Source of the DNA: Datnioides undecimradiatus
Lineage: Eukaryota > Chordata > Actinopteri > Lobotiformes > Datnioididae
Reading direction: 5' to 3'
Assembly: GCA_008933995.1 (NCBI GenBank)
Contig: WARS01000007.1
Coordinates: 808,230-872,229, forward strand
DNA: 64,000 nucleotides
Part shown: positions 1-11,395 of the stretch, in pieces
Layout: each line of letters opens with the position of its first letter
How positions within the stretch are numbered: position 1 is the first letter of the stretch
The notes under the pieces: generated by a model
The model's input: only the letters and a program-made list of their open reading frames with translations
What the model was told of the DNA's origin: nothing
Database searches by the model: none
Position numbers and translations under genes: made by a program

Positions 1-1854
1 GAGGACACAAAAGGGACGTTTGGCAGCTGTGTAGCCCTAATGTTAAGATGTTAATGTCATTTGCCCTTTGCTGCTCATTGCTTTCCAGACGACTCTCCGT
101 CACTTCACCACACCTCCGATCGTTTTTTAATTTTGTTACCTCATTGGCATTTTATCTGCTGTTATCCAGCGGTTTACATTGGCTGGCATTTCCACACTAA
201 TGCTGTCTGCGAGGGGAAACCAGTTTTACTGCCTCAGGCCTGGTGTTTGCTTATTTTGGGCCCGAATGACCATTTTTAATGTGTTTTTGCTGGGAACGCA
301 CAAAAGAAAAGCTTCATCTGGTCTCAGACCAGCAGTTGCACAAAGCAGGACAAAGTATTTGACCAGGAGCAACTGTGAGCAAGTTAAAAAAAAAAAGTGT
401 TTTGCCTTTACTTTTTTGAATCAAAAGGCATTTCCTGAACTTCCATTGGCATTTTGCCCAGACCTCCCAATAAATACTGATTCAGATCTGTACTCACGGA
501 GAGGTCTATCTGAAGATAAAAATGTGATCAATGAGATTTAAATAGAGTTCAGCGTGATCGAGGTGAATTTAGTAGGTTAATATCTTGCCTGTTATGTAAG
601 CTCCTGGCAAAGCATATTGTGTTAGATAAGACTAAAAAAATAGCTTGCGCAACAGCAAAGTTTGGAATAAACCTCTCGTGTGCGCCCGCTGAGCAGGAGG
701 GAACACAAAGCTTGTTTCCTGTTTGTGTCACATTCAAACCCCTCCCCTCCATTTCCTTCCCTTGGGTTCGATTGTGCACCTGCACCTAAAGGCCACCATA
801 AACACTTTCAGCTGCTCGACGCTCGACTGGGCGCTGAATTCATCAGCCACACAACAACACATGTGGAGAAACAATACAGCCCCTGGGTGAAAACAAGTTT
901 GTTTTGCACTGAGCCTTGACAGTGTGAATAGAAAGTCCAGGATGCCTCCAGATTCCTTTGCTTTCCTCTCGTTTGTTGTGGACTGTTTACCTTTGGTCAC
1001 TGGGATGAATATAGATGTTATATCCATCTTATTATGTGGTGGAATGAAAGGAATGTGACCAGCTGCTTTACTCTTTGTTAACATATAAGGATTCTGGGTC
1101 AAAGTCACGGATGTGTTTAAAGAAAATAGTCTGCAGTGATTGGACAGTTGAAAAAACATGTGTATTATGTGCATTACGTATCAAATTTACAATAGTTGGC
1201 CAATTTTAGTCACATCAGTGTGCATCCAGTCAATGACATAAATATGTAATATTTAGGAAACTAGTTACTTTGGGACCTTTTCGTGGAAGATAGCCGACAG
1301 CTTTACCTCAAAGGCAATGAGACAGTCATCTCATTAGCAACAGGTTTATGCCTAGAAATCCAGTGCAGTGTGAAGCGCATCACTGAATTAATTTGCATGC
1401 TGACCGTAACTGTGCTTAAAGTGTGCAACAAGAATGCAACACAAGACAACGATATCTTCCATGGCATTTCAGAGATGGCCTGGTGAAACTATATAGCGGG
1501 GTTAGCAAAAGGTTTACTATTCCTATTAAGTAAAGCTTTGATAACCAGGATAAAATATTGGAAATTAAAAAACAGGAAGGAAGTTTTTAATTTAATTTAT
1601 TCTGATTAAACTGTGAAGGAAATCATAATTAAATCTGTTTCATGGGCCTATACTGAACTGTTTTAAGCATGACAAACATATAAAAATGTGTGACTTGTGA
1701 TTGAAATATTGTTGTTGTTTACTTGTTGTTATTAAGAACTCATGTTTCCTAATGCACATGGATCATAGAGTATAAGTTTCTGCTTCATTGAACTATTTGA
1801 ACAGATTTTTGGGGCTCTTGGTTGAACATAACACTGATATATTACTAATGAAGG

Positions 1855-2150
1855 GGATTGTTAGCATCCAGCAGACATGGAGCAACACCAGCACCTGTGT
1901 TTCTGGCCTCTTAAGTGTAATGCAGGTCATGAAGTGAAGTCTTCACACTCTGTTTTGGTCTCCACCAACTCCTGTGAGAAATGTTTGCACGCTAGTCATT
2001 AACTTTGTCTGCACTTGGCGGTTTATATGGTTTTTTAGCTTAAAACAGCTGCATGAAGCATCTGGAAACAGCACTGATTGAGAGTTGTGAACTGAAACAA
2101 TAATGTGAAAGATGCTGAAACCCTGCTTTGAGCGAAGGGGAATGAAAACG
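1855..2150. repeat. Teleost dispersed repeat ('tttggtctccaccaact' family), copy 1
   Basis: The motif around 1955-1975 (tctgttttggtctccaccaa) recurs at about 5655-5675 with the same following context: a ctagc/ctagtc stretch and a run of gcta-type words. I recognise this word order as a widespread teleost interspersed repeat from memory, without a database match. No coding capacity is visible. The boundaries are approximate. Confidence 0.5.
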
Positions 2151-2372
2151 CTGGAAACGATGGGTGAGCTTTGACAAGTAGCAACACCTTTTACATCTGC
2201 TGTTAATCTAAAAATATTGATTATAGCTGCTTTAACGGGGTCAAAACATATTTTTGCTGTGTTGTAAATTGTCCTGTCAAATATGATTTATCAATCAGTG
2301 TCACGTCAGTTTGCATCGATAACACCAGCAGAATTCCTCAAAAAGTCCAATTTGTTTCAGACATGCAGCTGA

Positions 2373-2401
2373 ACACACACACACACACACACACACACAC
2401 A
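2373..2401. repeat. (AC)n microsatellite
   Basis: Uninterrupted AC dinucleotide run of about 14 units in intergenic DNA. Confidence 0.95.
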
Positions 2402-5299
2402 TTCCCTCCCACTAAATCCAGTGCCACATCTGCAGACAGTGTGGGAGTGGTTTACAGTAAAACCACCGGAGCTACAGTGAAATTACAGAAGTAAATCAAA
2501 ACACTCAGACTGTGCTCGCTCCCAGATGTATCTTTACTTTTGTTTTTAGTAAGAGTGTGGGCAGCTCACATCCCACCTCAGACATCTATTGGGTTTAACG
2601 CTTTATTGGGAGGACCAGGAAGCAGCAGAGTGGGCACTTCATACGGACATAGAGCTGAAGGAAAAAGCCTACGCCGCGTCTTTTAAATAAGACACTTACA
2701 TGAACCCGCGTTTCACTGACTCCTTTCAAATATTTACCTTTCATGGGTCGTCAGCTTTAATTAGACAGTAAACGGGGTCACGGGAGGAGGGATGGTTGAG
2801 ACCACGAGATGCAGCGAGTGAGAGGAGTTCACTGCTGCGTGAACTCTGAGAGCCAGGCCTTTTACCTTACAAAGGACAATAAAGATGTAGGTTATTGTAA
2901 AACAAAAGGAGGTTTTTTTCAGCTATGATAAAGGTCTGCCCATGCAGAGGTCAGATTTCACCCACACGAGGTTGTGCAAGTTTCCGAAGAAGCGCAGTGC
3001 CCAGCTGTGACGACAGCGTTTTCATTGTCCACATGGCAAACAAATAAGCATAAATAGAGTTTTATTCGCAGACTGTGTTTTTAGTGCTCTAAATCCAAAA
3101 TATGTAACCTTTTTTAAACGCTTTTATTATTTTTCTGACCCAAAAAACAAAGTAGGTTTCTTTCTGACTCAGCATCAGGAACAAAGAGGCCTATATAATG
3201 AAAAATACAAGAAGCTGCATTGCCCAAATTGCACAAATTGTCCCCTCTGCTAAAGTGACAAAGCACGCTCTGAGAGCATGTTGCTTCACAGTTGGCCATC
3301 AGCGCGCCGCAGAACAACTGAGATTCAGTTTTGGAATTTTCTGTGCTGTGATTCACGTGTTTTTCATGGATTTGTTGGAAGCAGGTTTGTAGCTTTTGGC
3401 AGAACATTTGGTCCGAGGAGGGCTGGGTGAAAGGGTTCACCTGCTCGACGTCTTTTCACAGGTACTCATCATGTTTTATATGCTCGGTGCGCTGGGGCTC
3501 GACTTCGCATATTTCAGACGTATGCACAGAGGTGGCCGGCACTTAGAAAGTCTCTTAGGGGGAAAGAAAAATTAAAGAAAAGTTTGATTTAATTCTCGTT
3601 TCACCTTAAAATTGTAAGTTTTGTCTCCTTTCCTTTATGTAAAGCAGATGTAGGTCAGTGTGAGGAATGTAAGGGAATGATGTATGTATGGTATTGTGTG
3701 TGTGTGTGTGTGTGTAAATGATGTGGGTCGTGTATGTCAATGTGTGTGCATGCGTGTACCTCCCATCCTCTGAGGATATCTGTGTGTGTGACATGGAAGC
3801 TAAAGGGCACATCCAGGAAACAGGCCCTCTGTCCGACTACCATCCATCACCGGCGACCATCACAGGAGTCCCGCACGGACAGAGACGCAGGGGTCAGAAG
3901 AAGAGGATTCTAGATCAAGAGTTGGTTTTAGGCAGATCCCTCAGGTTTGCAGCCTTCTTTAAGAGTTATTACTGAAATCAGGGAAGAAGATGACTCTTCT
4001 TAAAGATGCAACCAGTTGCATTCTGGTTTGTTTCCTCTATTAGCGTAGGTGGTCATTTTCAGGACAACACTGAGCACAGAAAGCACCTAAAGACAAAGGT
4101 TTCAGGGTATCAGAGAATGGCAGCTGATCTGATAGGCAACAGTTCCTCCCGCCTGGTCTGATGCCTCTTCACGTGTTCGTATCTGCTCATGACAGCAGGA
4201 GAGAGTGCACACAGATGACGAGTGACGTTGGGTGACGCTTTAGTCATCGGCTACGCAATCGAACACCTGCATTTTTTCCTCTTGTTCCGCCAAACACAAG
4301 CCAAAAACAACAAGTGCGAAGCAGCACAAAGGAATCATTTTTGAAAATCGCTACCAAAGCTGGCACATTCGTCCGCAGATCAGCCGCCTGCCAACCTGAC
4401 TCATTAATGGAGCATCTCTTCAGCGGTTCCCTGTCACTACACGGCTGCTGGTGCCGTGGGAGAAAGTGATCTCCTTTCAGAACAGGGAGATGGATCACTT
4501 GAAAGAAAGCAGCAGAGCGGTACTCTGTGAAACAATGCGCACAGGGGTGAATGGGGAGCAGTGTGCATGTGTTCTTTTCATAGGGAGCGTGACAATGAAA
4601 GGGGAATCAGTGCACATAAGCTTGGTGCAAATGGGTGTGACTCACATGCTCGCGATTTTGAGAAGTCAAAACATCTTCAATCAGTTGTTCTCTATCGTCC
4701 CTAGTCGCAAAAAAAGAATCCAAATCCTGTGCATTATTCATTTTTTTAGTTTATAAGGACCCACACACATTTTGATCCGTAACACCACAAAACAAAAGCA
4801 GTGACAGCTGGGGAAAGTCAAAAACGTAGATTATATTGCCCACGTATTGTCTCCAGCTAGGGTCAGGGGGCTTCCAGTAGCTGAGTCAGACCTCTTACTG
4901 GAAGCCTGTGAGTCACCCGTCTTTGCCCCCCTCCTCCCTTCAGTCCACCCCTCTGTTCCCCTCATCCTCCCCTCCTTTAATATCCCACGTATCAGCTACT
5001 CCTCAACCTGAGCTTGCGTCTCGCTTCAGGTCCTCCATGCATGCAAGCAAAAATGCACAGACAGTGTGAGAATGCTGAAATTGAGGTGGCTTGGTGTTGT
5101 CGTGCAGCTACGTTATTCCTTTCCTTGAACTTTTCCGACATATAGGAGCCGTCATTCCTCCGAGAAAAGAAGCCACCGTAAAAACCTCCCGCCCCTCTGC
5201 CCCCCGACACCCATTATACCCCATCCCCTCCCCCGATTCTCGTGTTCCCCCCTTTATCCCGAACCATAATGATCTCACCCAGCTGTCACTGTGTAATCC

Positions 5300-5308
<9 letters not shown>

Positions 5309-5336
<28 letters not shown>
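5309..5336. repeat. (CA)n microsatellite
   Basis: Uninterrupted CA run of 14 units, preceded by a short (CCCA)n stretch. Confidence 0.95.
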
Positions 5337-5338
<2 letters not shown>

Positions 5339-5579
5339 TAGCACTGAAGTCTGTTGCTGCTGGTGGCGGCTGACATCATTTGTTTTGTCCGTGTCACTGT
5401 TTCCCTGAAATCCACAACACGCTGCCAGTCAGAAGCTTTTGAGCAATGTTTGTTCTGACACTGTGCTTGAACCTAAAGCAACGAACTCACAGTACATGCT
5501 CTGAACTGTGAAACTAGGTTAAGGGAGTAGCTTTGGTTTCATTTAATACTGTGCAATTGGAAACAACCAGGATTATATT

Positions 5580-5830
5580 GTGCAACTAATCATAGCAGGA
5601 AATCCAGCAGGAGCCGGATTAAGGAGACACACGGGTTCTACTCTCCTTTTACCTCTGTTTTGGGTCTCCACCAACTCTCAAGGGAGGCTCTTTAGTTGCT
5701 TAATGCACCACTAGCCAGCTGCTAGCTTATCCTGAGCAGGTAGCGTTAGACTGATGCATCTTTAGGTTTGTCCCTAACAAATAGAACTTTGAGAGCAACA
5801 TGCATGACCCACAGCAACAAAAAGTAGCCA
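5580..5830. repeat. Teleost dispersed repeat ('tttggtctccaccaact' family), copy 2
   Basis: Shares with the copy near 1.9 kb the block ctctgttttgggtctccacc followed by aactctc, a gaggctctttag-type word and ctagccagctgctagct. Both copies are in the same orientation and diverged. Boundaries are approximate. Confidence 0.5.
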
Positions 5831-7537
5831 CATGAGGCAGTGTTTATTAAAAAAATAATATGAACTACAGCTACTCTGACATAACTACAGTAAAGACACA
5901 CCTTTGCATCTGATTGTTTGGATATTAGTCAAGTCAACGTTACTGGAAATGGTGCTTTTTAAGCGCTCGTGCAAGCCGACGTACTTGGTTTACTTGGCTT
6001 TTCTGTGGTTTTTACAGGATTTCACGAGAAGTTGTCAAAGATGACCAATGTCTTGACAGGGTTTAATATTCCTGTAACACAATATTTCATTGCTGAGAAC
6101 CTGCCAAGACCTGCCGGGCCTTCTGTCCAAGACCTGTGCTGCAATAGTCAGACACCTGTAGCTGTATATGAACACAGACAGGAGCACTGGTGCATCTCTT
6201 TAATTCCAAAAGAAAGTCATTTCTTATTTAAACTCTGCCTGGTTCTTACTTATTGTCTAATTTTGGGGGTACTTACAGTGAATTTACAATTGGATTGCAT
6301 CAGATTTCACCAAGACGTGTTGGCATGGCGACTAAGAACTGAGGACAAGCCTGTCATTGTTTCTCCTGACACTGCTTTTAGTGTCTGCTTGAGTAATTTT
6401 GATGAATAATGCGAAAATGAGGAACATCTCTTATGTTATCTGTGTGTGCGAGACCTGTAGGCAAGATAATGAGTGGCTCTCTGGTGGTTTCCATAAATAC
6501 AGAACAACAGAAACAAAGTGACCTTTATACTAAACGCCTGCACATCAGCTCGGTGCATTAGACGCAGATTTGTTTTTCGTGACCATTTTCTGTCCGCTAA
6601 CGGTCGCGATGTGGGCAGACAAGAAGCAGCAAACATCCTAAACTCAATTAAAGCACCTTTTCATTTAACCAATTAAGTCTCTGGGACCATGTGATCTAGG
6701 TTTGAATCCTGCAGGATGTTTTTCAATTATTACAGCCTCTCTGTTTCAATATAATATGTAACATTTCCACGTTTAAATGTAGAGGAGTGGAATCTTCATA
6801 CCCCTTTTTGTTTTGGTTGTCTGCCTGACAAGCCACACTGTTACGCTAAACTTTACAGATCTACGATTTACGAATGAAAGATTTTAGTAACTGGACCTGG
6901 ATTTAAGTTGTCAGAGAAACAACTTGAGCAGCAGCTCCTAATTCTGAACTTCATCAAAGAAACACTGGTTTTTAACATGAAGCTGCTATATTCAGTGTTT
7001 TTATGAGTTTGAAGATCCTTCTCTATTCATTTTCTAGATGAGGAGACTGTTAAAGATAATTCGGCTCCTTGTAAAAACCTCCTGAAGGATGAACACTGAA
7101 AGAATCTGAAGTGGGGGAAGCTGACTGCAGAGATATCAGTGGTGGCAAGGCAACAGGTCCCATGATCACGCTCACGCTACTTCACCGTAGCACTGTCAGT
7201 GACAAGCATCTTCAGATAAGATGCGTTTCACAAAACAAAAACCTCTTTTTATTCATTCCTTCCTGAACTTTACAGCTTACAACAGGAACAGTTAACATTT
7301 TGAACAGATGGGAGACGACAAGTGACAGACATCTCAGGTGCTACTGAGCTAAAAACTAAAAGAACTGAATGTCGAACACATCCATTAAACAAATATTTGG
7401 GTAAAGGAAGCAGTGTTAACGTCACCCTGACCTCTAGTTGACGTTAATCTAATTTGCATTGACATCCTTAATTTCATATGCCACAGGAAGTCTTCCTCAA
7501 CAGCACTCTGGCGGCCGTGGGCGTCATGCGGCCAATC

Positions 7538-7557
7538 AAAAAAAAAAAAAAAAAAAA
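7538..7557. repeat. Poly(A) run
   Basis: Twenty consecutive A bases. No adjacent retroposed gene or SINE body could be recognised upstream of it. Confidence 0.9.
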
Positions 7558-7620
7558 GCCCAAATCTCTTGAGGGCCCTCACCGGAGCGTCGCAACGGTC
7601 AAGTACCACCGGAAGGAGAT

Positions 7621-7660
7621 GCATGTGTGTGTGCATGTGTGTGTGCATGTGTGTGTGCAT
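7621..7660. repeat. 10-bp minisatellite, four units
   Basis: Four head-to-tail copies of gcatgtgtgt, the last ending in gtgcat before unique sequence. It is a short higher-order form of a TG microsatellite. Confidence 0.9.
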
Positions 7661-9779
7661 GGGCGTACTTTGTGTTGGAGCGCATGTGTGTGATGTGTGG
7701 AGCCGGAAGCCGCGCGCTCGGTTGCCTGGTGTAGGAGTCGGGTTATTGAAATGAGAAAAACCCTGCAGCCTGAAAGACTCAGAGATCAGCTATTCTCGCC
7801 TGAGCGGCGATGTGTCAGAATGGAAGAGGCGTCAGTGATCAAAAAATGAGCGCCGCCCACAACTTCAGGGCCCCGGCCGTAGTGTAAATCTAAAGCTGTG
7901 TTTATGTAATTTGATGTTTATGCAATGAAAAAAGGACTGGACTGTGCCGGGGTGGATGGCAGCGGTGCGGCGGCAGTTGAGGGGGTGGGCATGGTGTGCA
8001 CCCACCTTGCTTTAATTACCATAGTTCAGAGGAAATTAGACTGTTGGAGGGAGCATAGTATATATATTTAGAGGATGTTCTAAACATTTAGAGAAAGAGA
8101 TGAGGTGTGTTTTTGGACTCGGACAACATAAAAAAAAAAGGGTCCACGGTCTGAGTTGTGGGTTGGTTTAACCCTGTCATTGCCTTGCAAGACTCACACA
8201 GGACCTAAAAGACTGAACGCAAGGACTCACTGTACATATTCCTGTTGTTACGTCTGAACCTAATTTGGATAATCTTCTTGTTTTCGCTTCAGTTTAAAGA
8301 TAACCTTATGTTATGGGTTGAGTCATTTCTCCAACCTGGTGGGATTGTGTAATCCTTTCAAATCCACACTGAATATCAGGACAATCGTCGTCACCTAGAC
8401 TGTTTCTTAATTCCAGAAATATAAATAAATAATGCACCCACATGCAATTAATGCAGTTGTTGTAAATAATAAAAGTCCCGTTAATTACTATTTTGCCTTT
8501 AATGCCTGCTGTACTCAGCTGAGAGTCAATAACTGTAATAACTGTTTAGGGATTTACTCGACGTCATGTAACAGTTAAATGCTTTAGCAACGTAGAGTTA
8601 GAGGATTTAAGACGACGGCCGTGAACAGGTGTAATTACCTGTGACCAACAGTCTGCTGTAAGGACCAAAGGTGGCGTGAGAGTGCGTTCATTACACTGCA
8701 CCTTTACACACACGCTGCATGGAGAAGTGGTGCAATAAAAGCGTTGTTTAAACTAACTCTGGAAAGTTCTACGCGGTGTTGGTTGTTGTCCTCAGTCTGA
8801 TAAGCAGATATCATCAAGTTAGAAGTTAGGTGTTTTTCTGAGGGAGCTTGCGTAGACCAGAATCATGACTCCAAACAAATGCAAATGCAAAAAGTTATTA
8901 TCACATCTGTTGAACTGGGTTGTTTTGTTTTTTTTTGGTTACTTTCTGTTTTATTTTGAAGAGTGCTGCAGCCGTATGCAGGTTTCTGGGATTCCTGTGT
9001 AAAATGTTGTTTGGGGGCTCACTGTTGGGGGAGATTCCAGACTTTTTAAAGTGACCAAATAATCCAAATGCATTTAACATTTGACTGAATCAGTCTGATT
9101 CACTTTAAGGGATGAAGAGGTGAGATCAGCGAAAACCTCTTGACATCCTCGGTCTCTCAAGTCAATCATCTCCAGTTGACCCCAGGATTTCAAACCTACA
9201 GAAACAAAGGAAGTGGGAAACAGTGGGGCTCCGCTTCAACGGGAAAACTCCCGATTTACAGAATTTGCAGAATGCACTTAAATAAGAAGCTGCATTTTCC
9301 TTGAAATGGTTGATGCCGATCAGAGGAGCAGAGGAGATGCTGTCCTGTGATAATGACTTGAAGCCAACTCTATATCCTATATTGGGGCAAAGTTGAAGAT
9401 GTCCGCCGCTCGCTGCAGTCTGACCTCTGTGCAGTGCTGAAAAGAACCTGTGACAGGAAAGAAAACACTCAAATTAGTCAGCAGAGATGATTTGTAGTGT
9501 AAATCCTAAATATGCAAAAACAATGCAATTTATTTCTTAAAGCAGAATAAGGGGGCTTAGTAAGGTTCGTCTCAGAGGGAGGCTGGCAGCGCTTCATGAC
9601 ATCATTTACAACATCAAACTTTACAAACACACATTAAACCAGCTCAGGAGCTTAAACTCTTCCAGAGCTTTAGTTTTTAAGTCACTGAACTCACAGCCAC
9701 ACACGCACACAATCACATTCCGGGGGGAAACCTTACACCTTCCATAGCTCAGCTCTCCAACAAAAACAGTCTCTGCTCC

Positions 9780-9990
9780 TGGCTGCGCTTCAGAAGAAAG
9801 AACTCGACGAACGGCGCCTCGACCAATCAGAATCGTCAGAGATTTCGATTTTCCGACTCCTTCGCCGCGATTGGCCCGCGCCGCCCCCAGAGGCTACCAC
9901 CCCCGCGCTGCGATTGGTCGGTTTTCCCGGCTCTATGGAAGTCATTTGAATACGCCTCGCTTTGAGGCTCATTACGGCGCTGCTGGTTCA
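9780..9990 (+). promoter_or_regulatory. rasgef1b: Probable rasgef1b promoter with three CCAAT boxes
   Basis: The GC content rises here and CpGs become frequent. Three CCAAT (NF-Y type) motifs lie at 9823-9827 (forward), 9870-9874 (reverse) and 9913-9917 (reverse), 43-47 bp apart, followed by TTTGAA at 9945-9950. No TATA box is evident. The block sits directly 5' of a segment ending in a consensus splice donor (10175/10176), which supports a TATA-less CpG promoter. The transcription start was not determined. Confidence 0.6.
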
Positions 9991-10175
9991 AATTGACTCA
10001 ACAGCGAGGAGCGGACACACAATGGAGGAGAGGAGGGCGCAGACTCACTGCTGAAACGCTGAAACGCCTCACACGGAGCAGCTTTGACCGGATCGGAGGT
10101 CGCTCACAGTTTGGGATAGTTTCCTCCTCAACTGTATCCGCCTGTGAAAGAGGTCGAAGCTGCGTCGCGTCAGAG
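9980..10175 (+). other. rasgef1b: Probable non-coding first exon (5' UTR) of rasgef1b
   Basis: A CpG-rich segment ends in cagag/gtgagc, a consensus donor at 10176. It contains a short upstream open frame (10022-10054, 10 codons plus stop) and no long frame in phase with the coding exons. The next rasgef1b exon begins at 16575, six bases before the start codon, so an upstream 5' UTR exon is required and this is the best candidate. The left edge is a guess. Confidence 0.55.
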
Positions 10176-11182
10176 GTGAGCTCAGGGTGTGGGTGACGGG
10201 CTTATTTATGGAAAACCACAAACTTTATGCGTGTTTTATTAAACCTAATGTTAAATGGTCATTTTTACCGGATTATAGTCTGGTGTGTAACTCATGGGTA
10301 GCAGAATGAACCTTTTGTAACCACAAAATAAGTTTTTACAGTGATTTGTTTCATTGCATCAAGGTGCTCAGCATCACTAAGACGCACACATTCATAATAA
10401 TCAAGACTGATCTCGTGGTTTCAACAAACTTCATCTCTTAAATGAAACCTTCCTGCCGAAAATGTGCCTTAACTCTGAAGGGTTTGTTCCTTTTTCTGAT
10501 ATTTAGGGAACAAAACGCAAACATTTTCCTCCCCGATGTCTATTTTTCCTCCTCCTGGCTCCATTTGTTGTTGTTATTGTTTACCACCCATGTGAGTTTA
10601 TAATTAGGCTGGCTGTCAGACACAAACACGCGTTACTCACCGGCACCTGCGATGGGACTGTGGTTTTGCGCAGCGTGGCTCCTTCTTCACAGTCAGCTTT
10701 TACTTTTACTGTGTTATGACTCAGTCAGAAGCCCATAATGTAGACCAGGCATGGTGGCCTGGTGCGTGTATCTGTGTGTGTGTGTGTGTGTGTGTGTATA
10801 GCCTACGTGTGACAGAGTGTGTGAGGGAGAGAATAGCAGATTGTGCATGGGTCTGTAGGGAAAAGAAGAAACAGTGGGAGAAAGTGAGTGTACTTCTGGC
10901 CAAACAGACTTTAAACAGCTTTATTCCCCCCGCACCTCTCTCTATAAACCAACAGTCTCTTAACTCACTGAAATCAACCCCTCGGTGTTCGCCTGGACTC
11001 TGCTCGGGCTTGCGTGACAGAAATAAACCCCAAATTATGTCATTTCCACTCATTCGATGACCGACTCGAGGGCAGCGCGAGGGAGCTCCAGCTGGTCAGG
11101 TGCAGTTGTTTCACCTACTTTAACCTTAAGATAAGGTGTTCCTGTTGTGCTGTGACGCACTGGTTTGTGGCATCTCATAGAA

Positions 11183-11213
<31 letters not shown>

Positions 11214-11347
11214 TAGAGAGAATAGACAGAGGGGGAGAGAGAGAGCTTAGGTTTATTATATCCCAGCAGCACAGGAGATAACCTGTCTTTATCCTTTCTG
11301 ACTCTAGGTTAATACTGTACTAGCCTACCAGATCATACAAGGGACAG

Positions 11348-11354
<7 letters not shown>

Positions 11355-11393
<39 letters not shown>
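11355..11393. repeat. (TG)n microsatellite
   Basis: About 19 TG units in rasgef1b intron 1. Two shorter TG tracts lie nearby at 10772-10798 and 11184-11210. Confidence 0.95.

Positions 11394-11395
<2 letters not shown>

Larger units (their letters stand above)
1..9779. other. Intergenic region upstream of rasgef1b
   Basis: No gene is recognisable here. Open frames of up to about 146 codons (for example 734-1174 minus and 5969-6409 plus) have no recognisable domain, no matching splice sites and no family resemblance, and are best read as chance. The stretch holds (CA)n tracts at 2373-2401 and 5309-5336, a (GT)n tract near 3697-3715, a poly(A) run at 7538-7557, a 10-bp minisatellite at 7621-7660, and two copies of a teleost dispersed repeat described separately. 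It may contain distal regulatory elements of rasgef1b, but none can be proven from one sequence. Confidence 0.6.

Noticed and set aside
5969-6409. A 146-codon frame in the intergenic region upstream of rasgef1b
   Set aside because: No domain, no promoter or splice context, and the proposed start is not an ATG codon.
7621-7660. Regularly spaced short repeats considered as an array-type immune locus
   Set aside because: The units are contiguous 10-bp TG variants with no spacers, in a vertebrate genome; this is a simple minisatellite.
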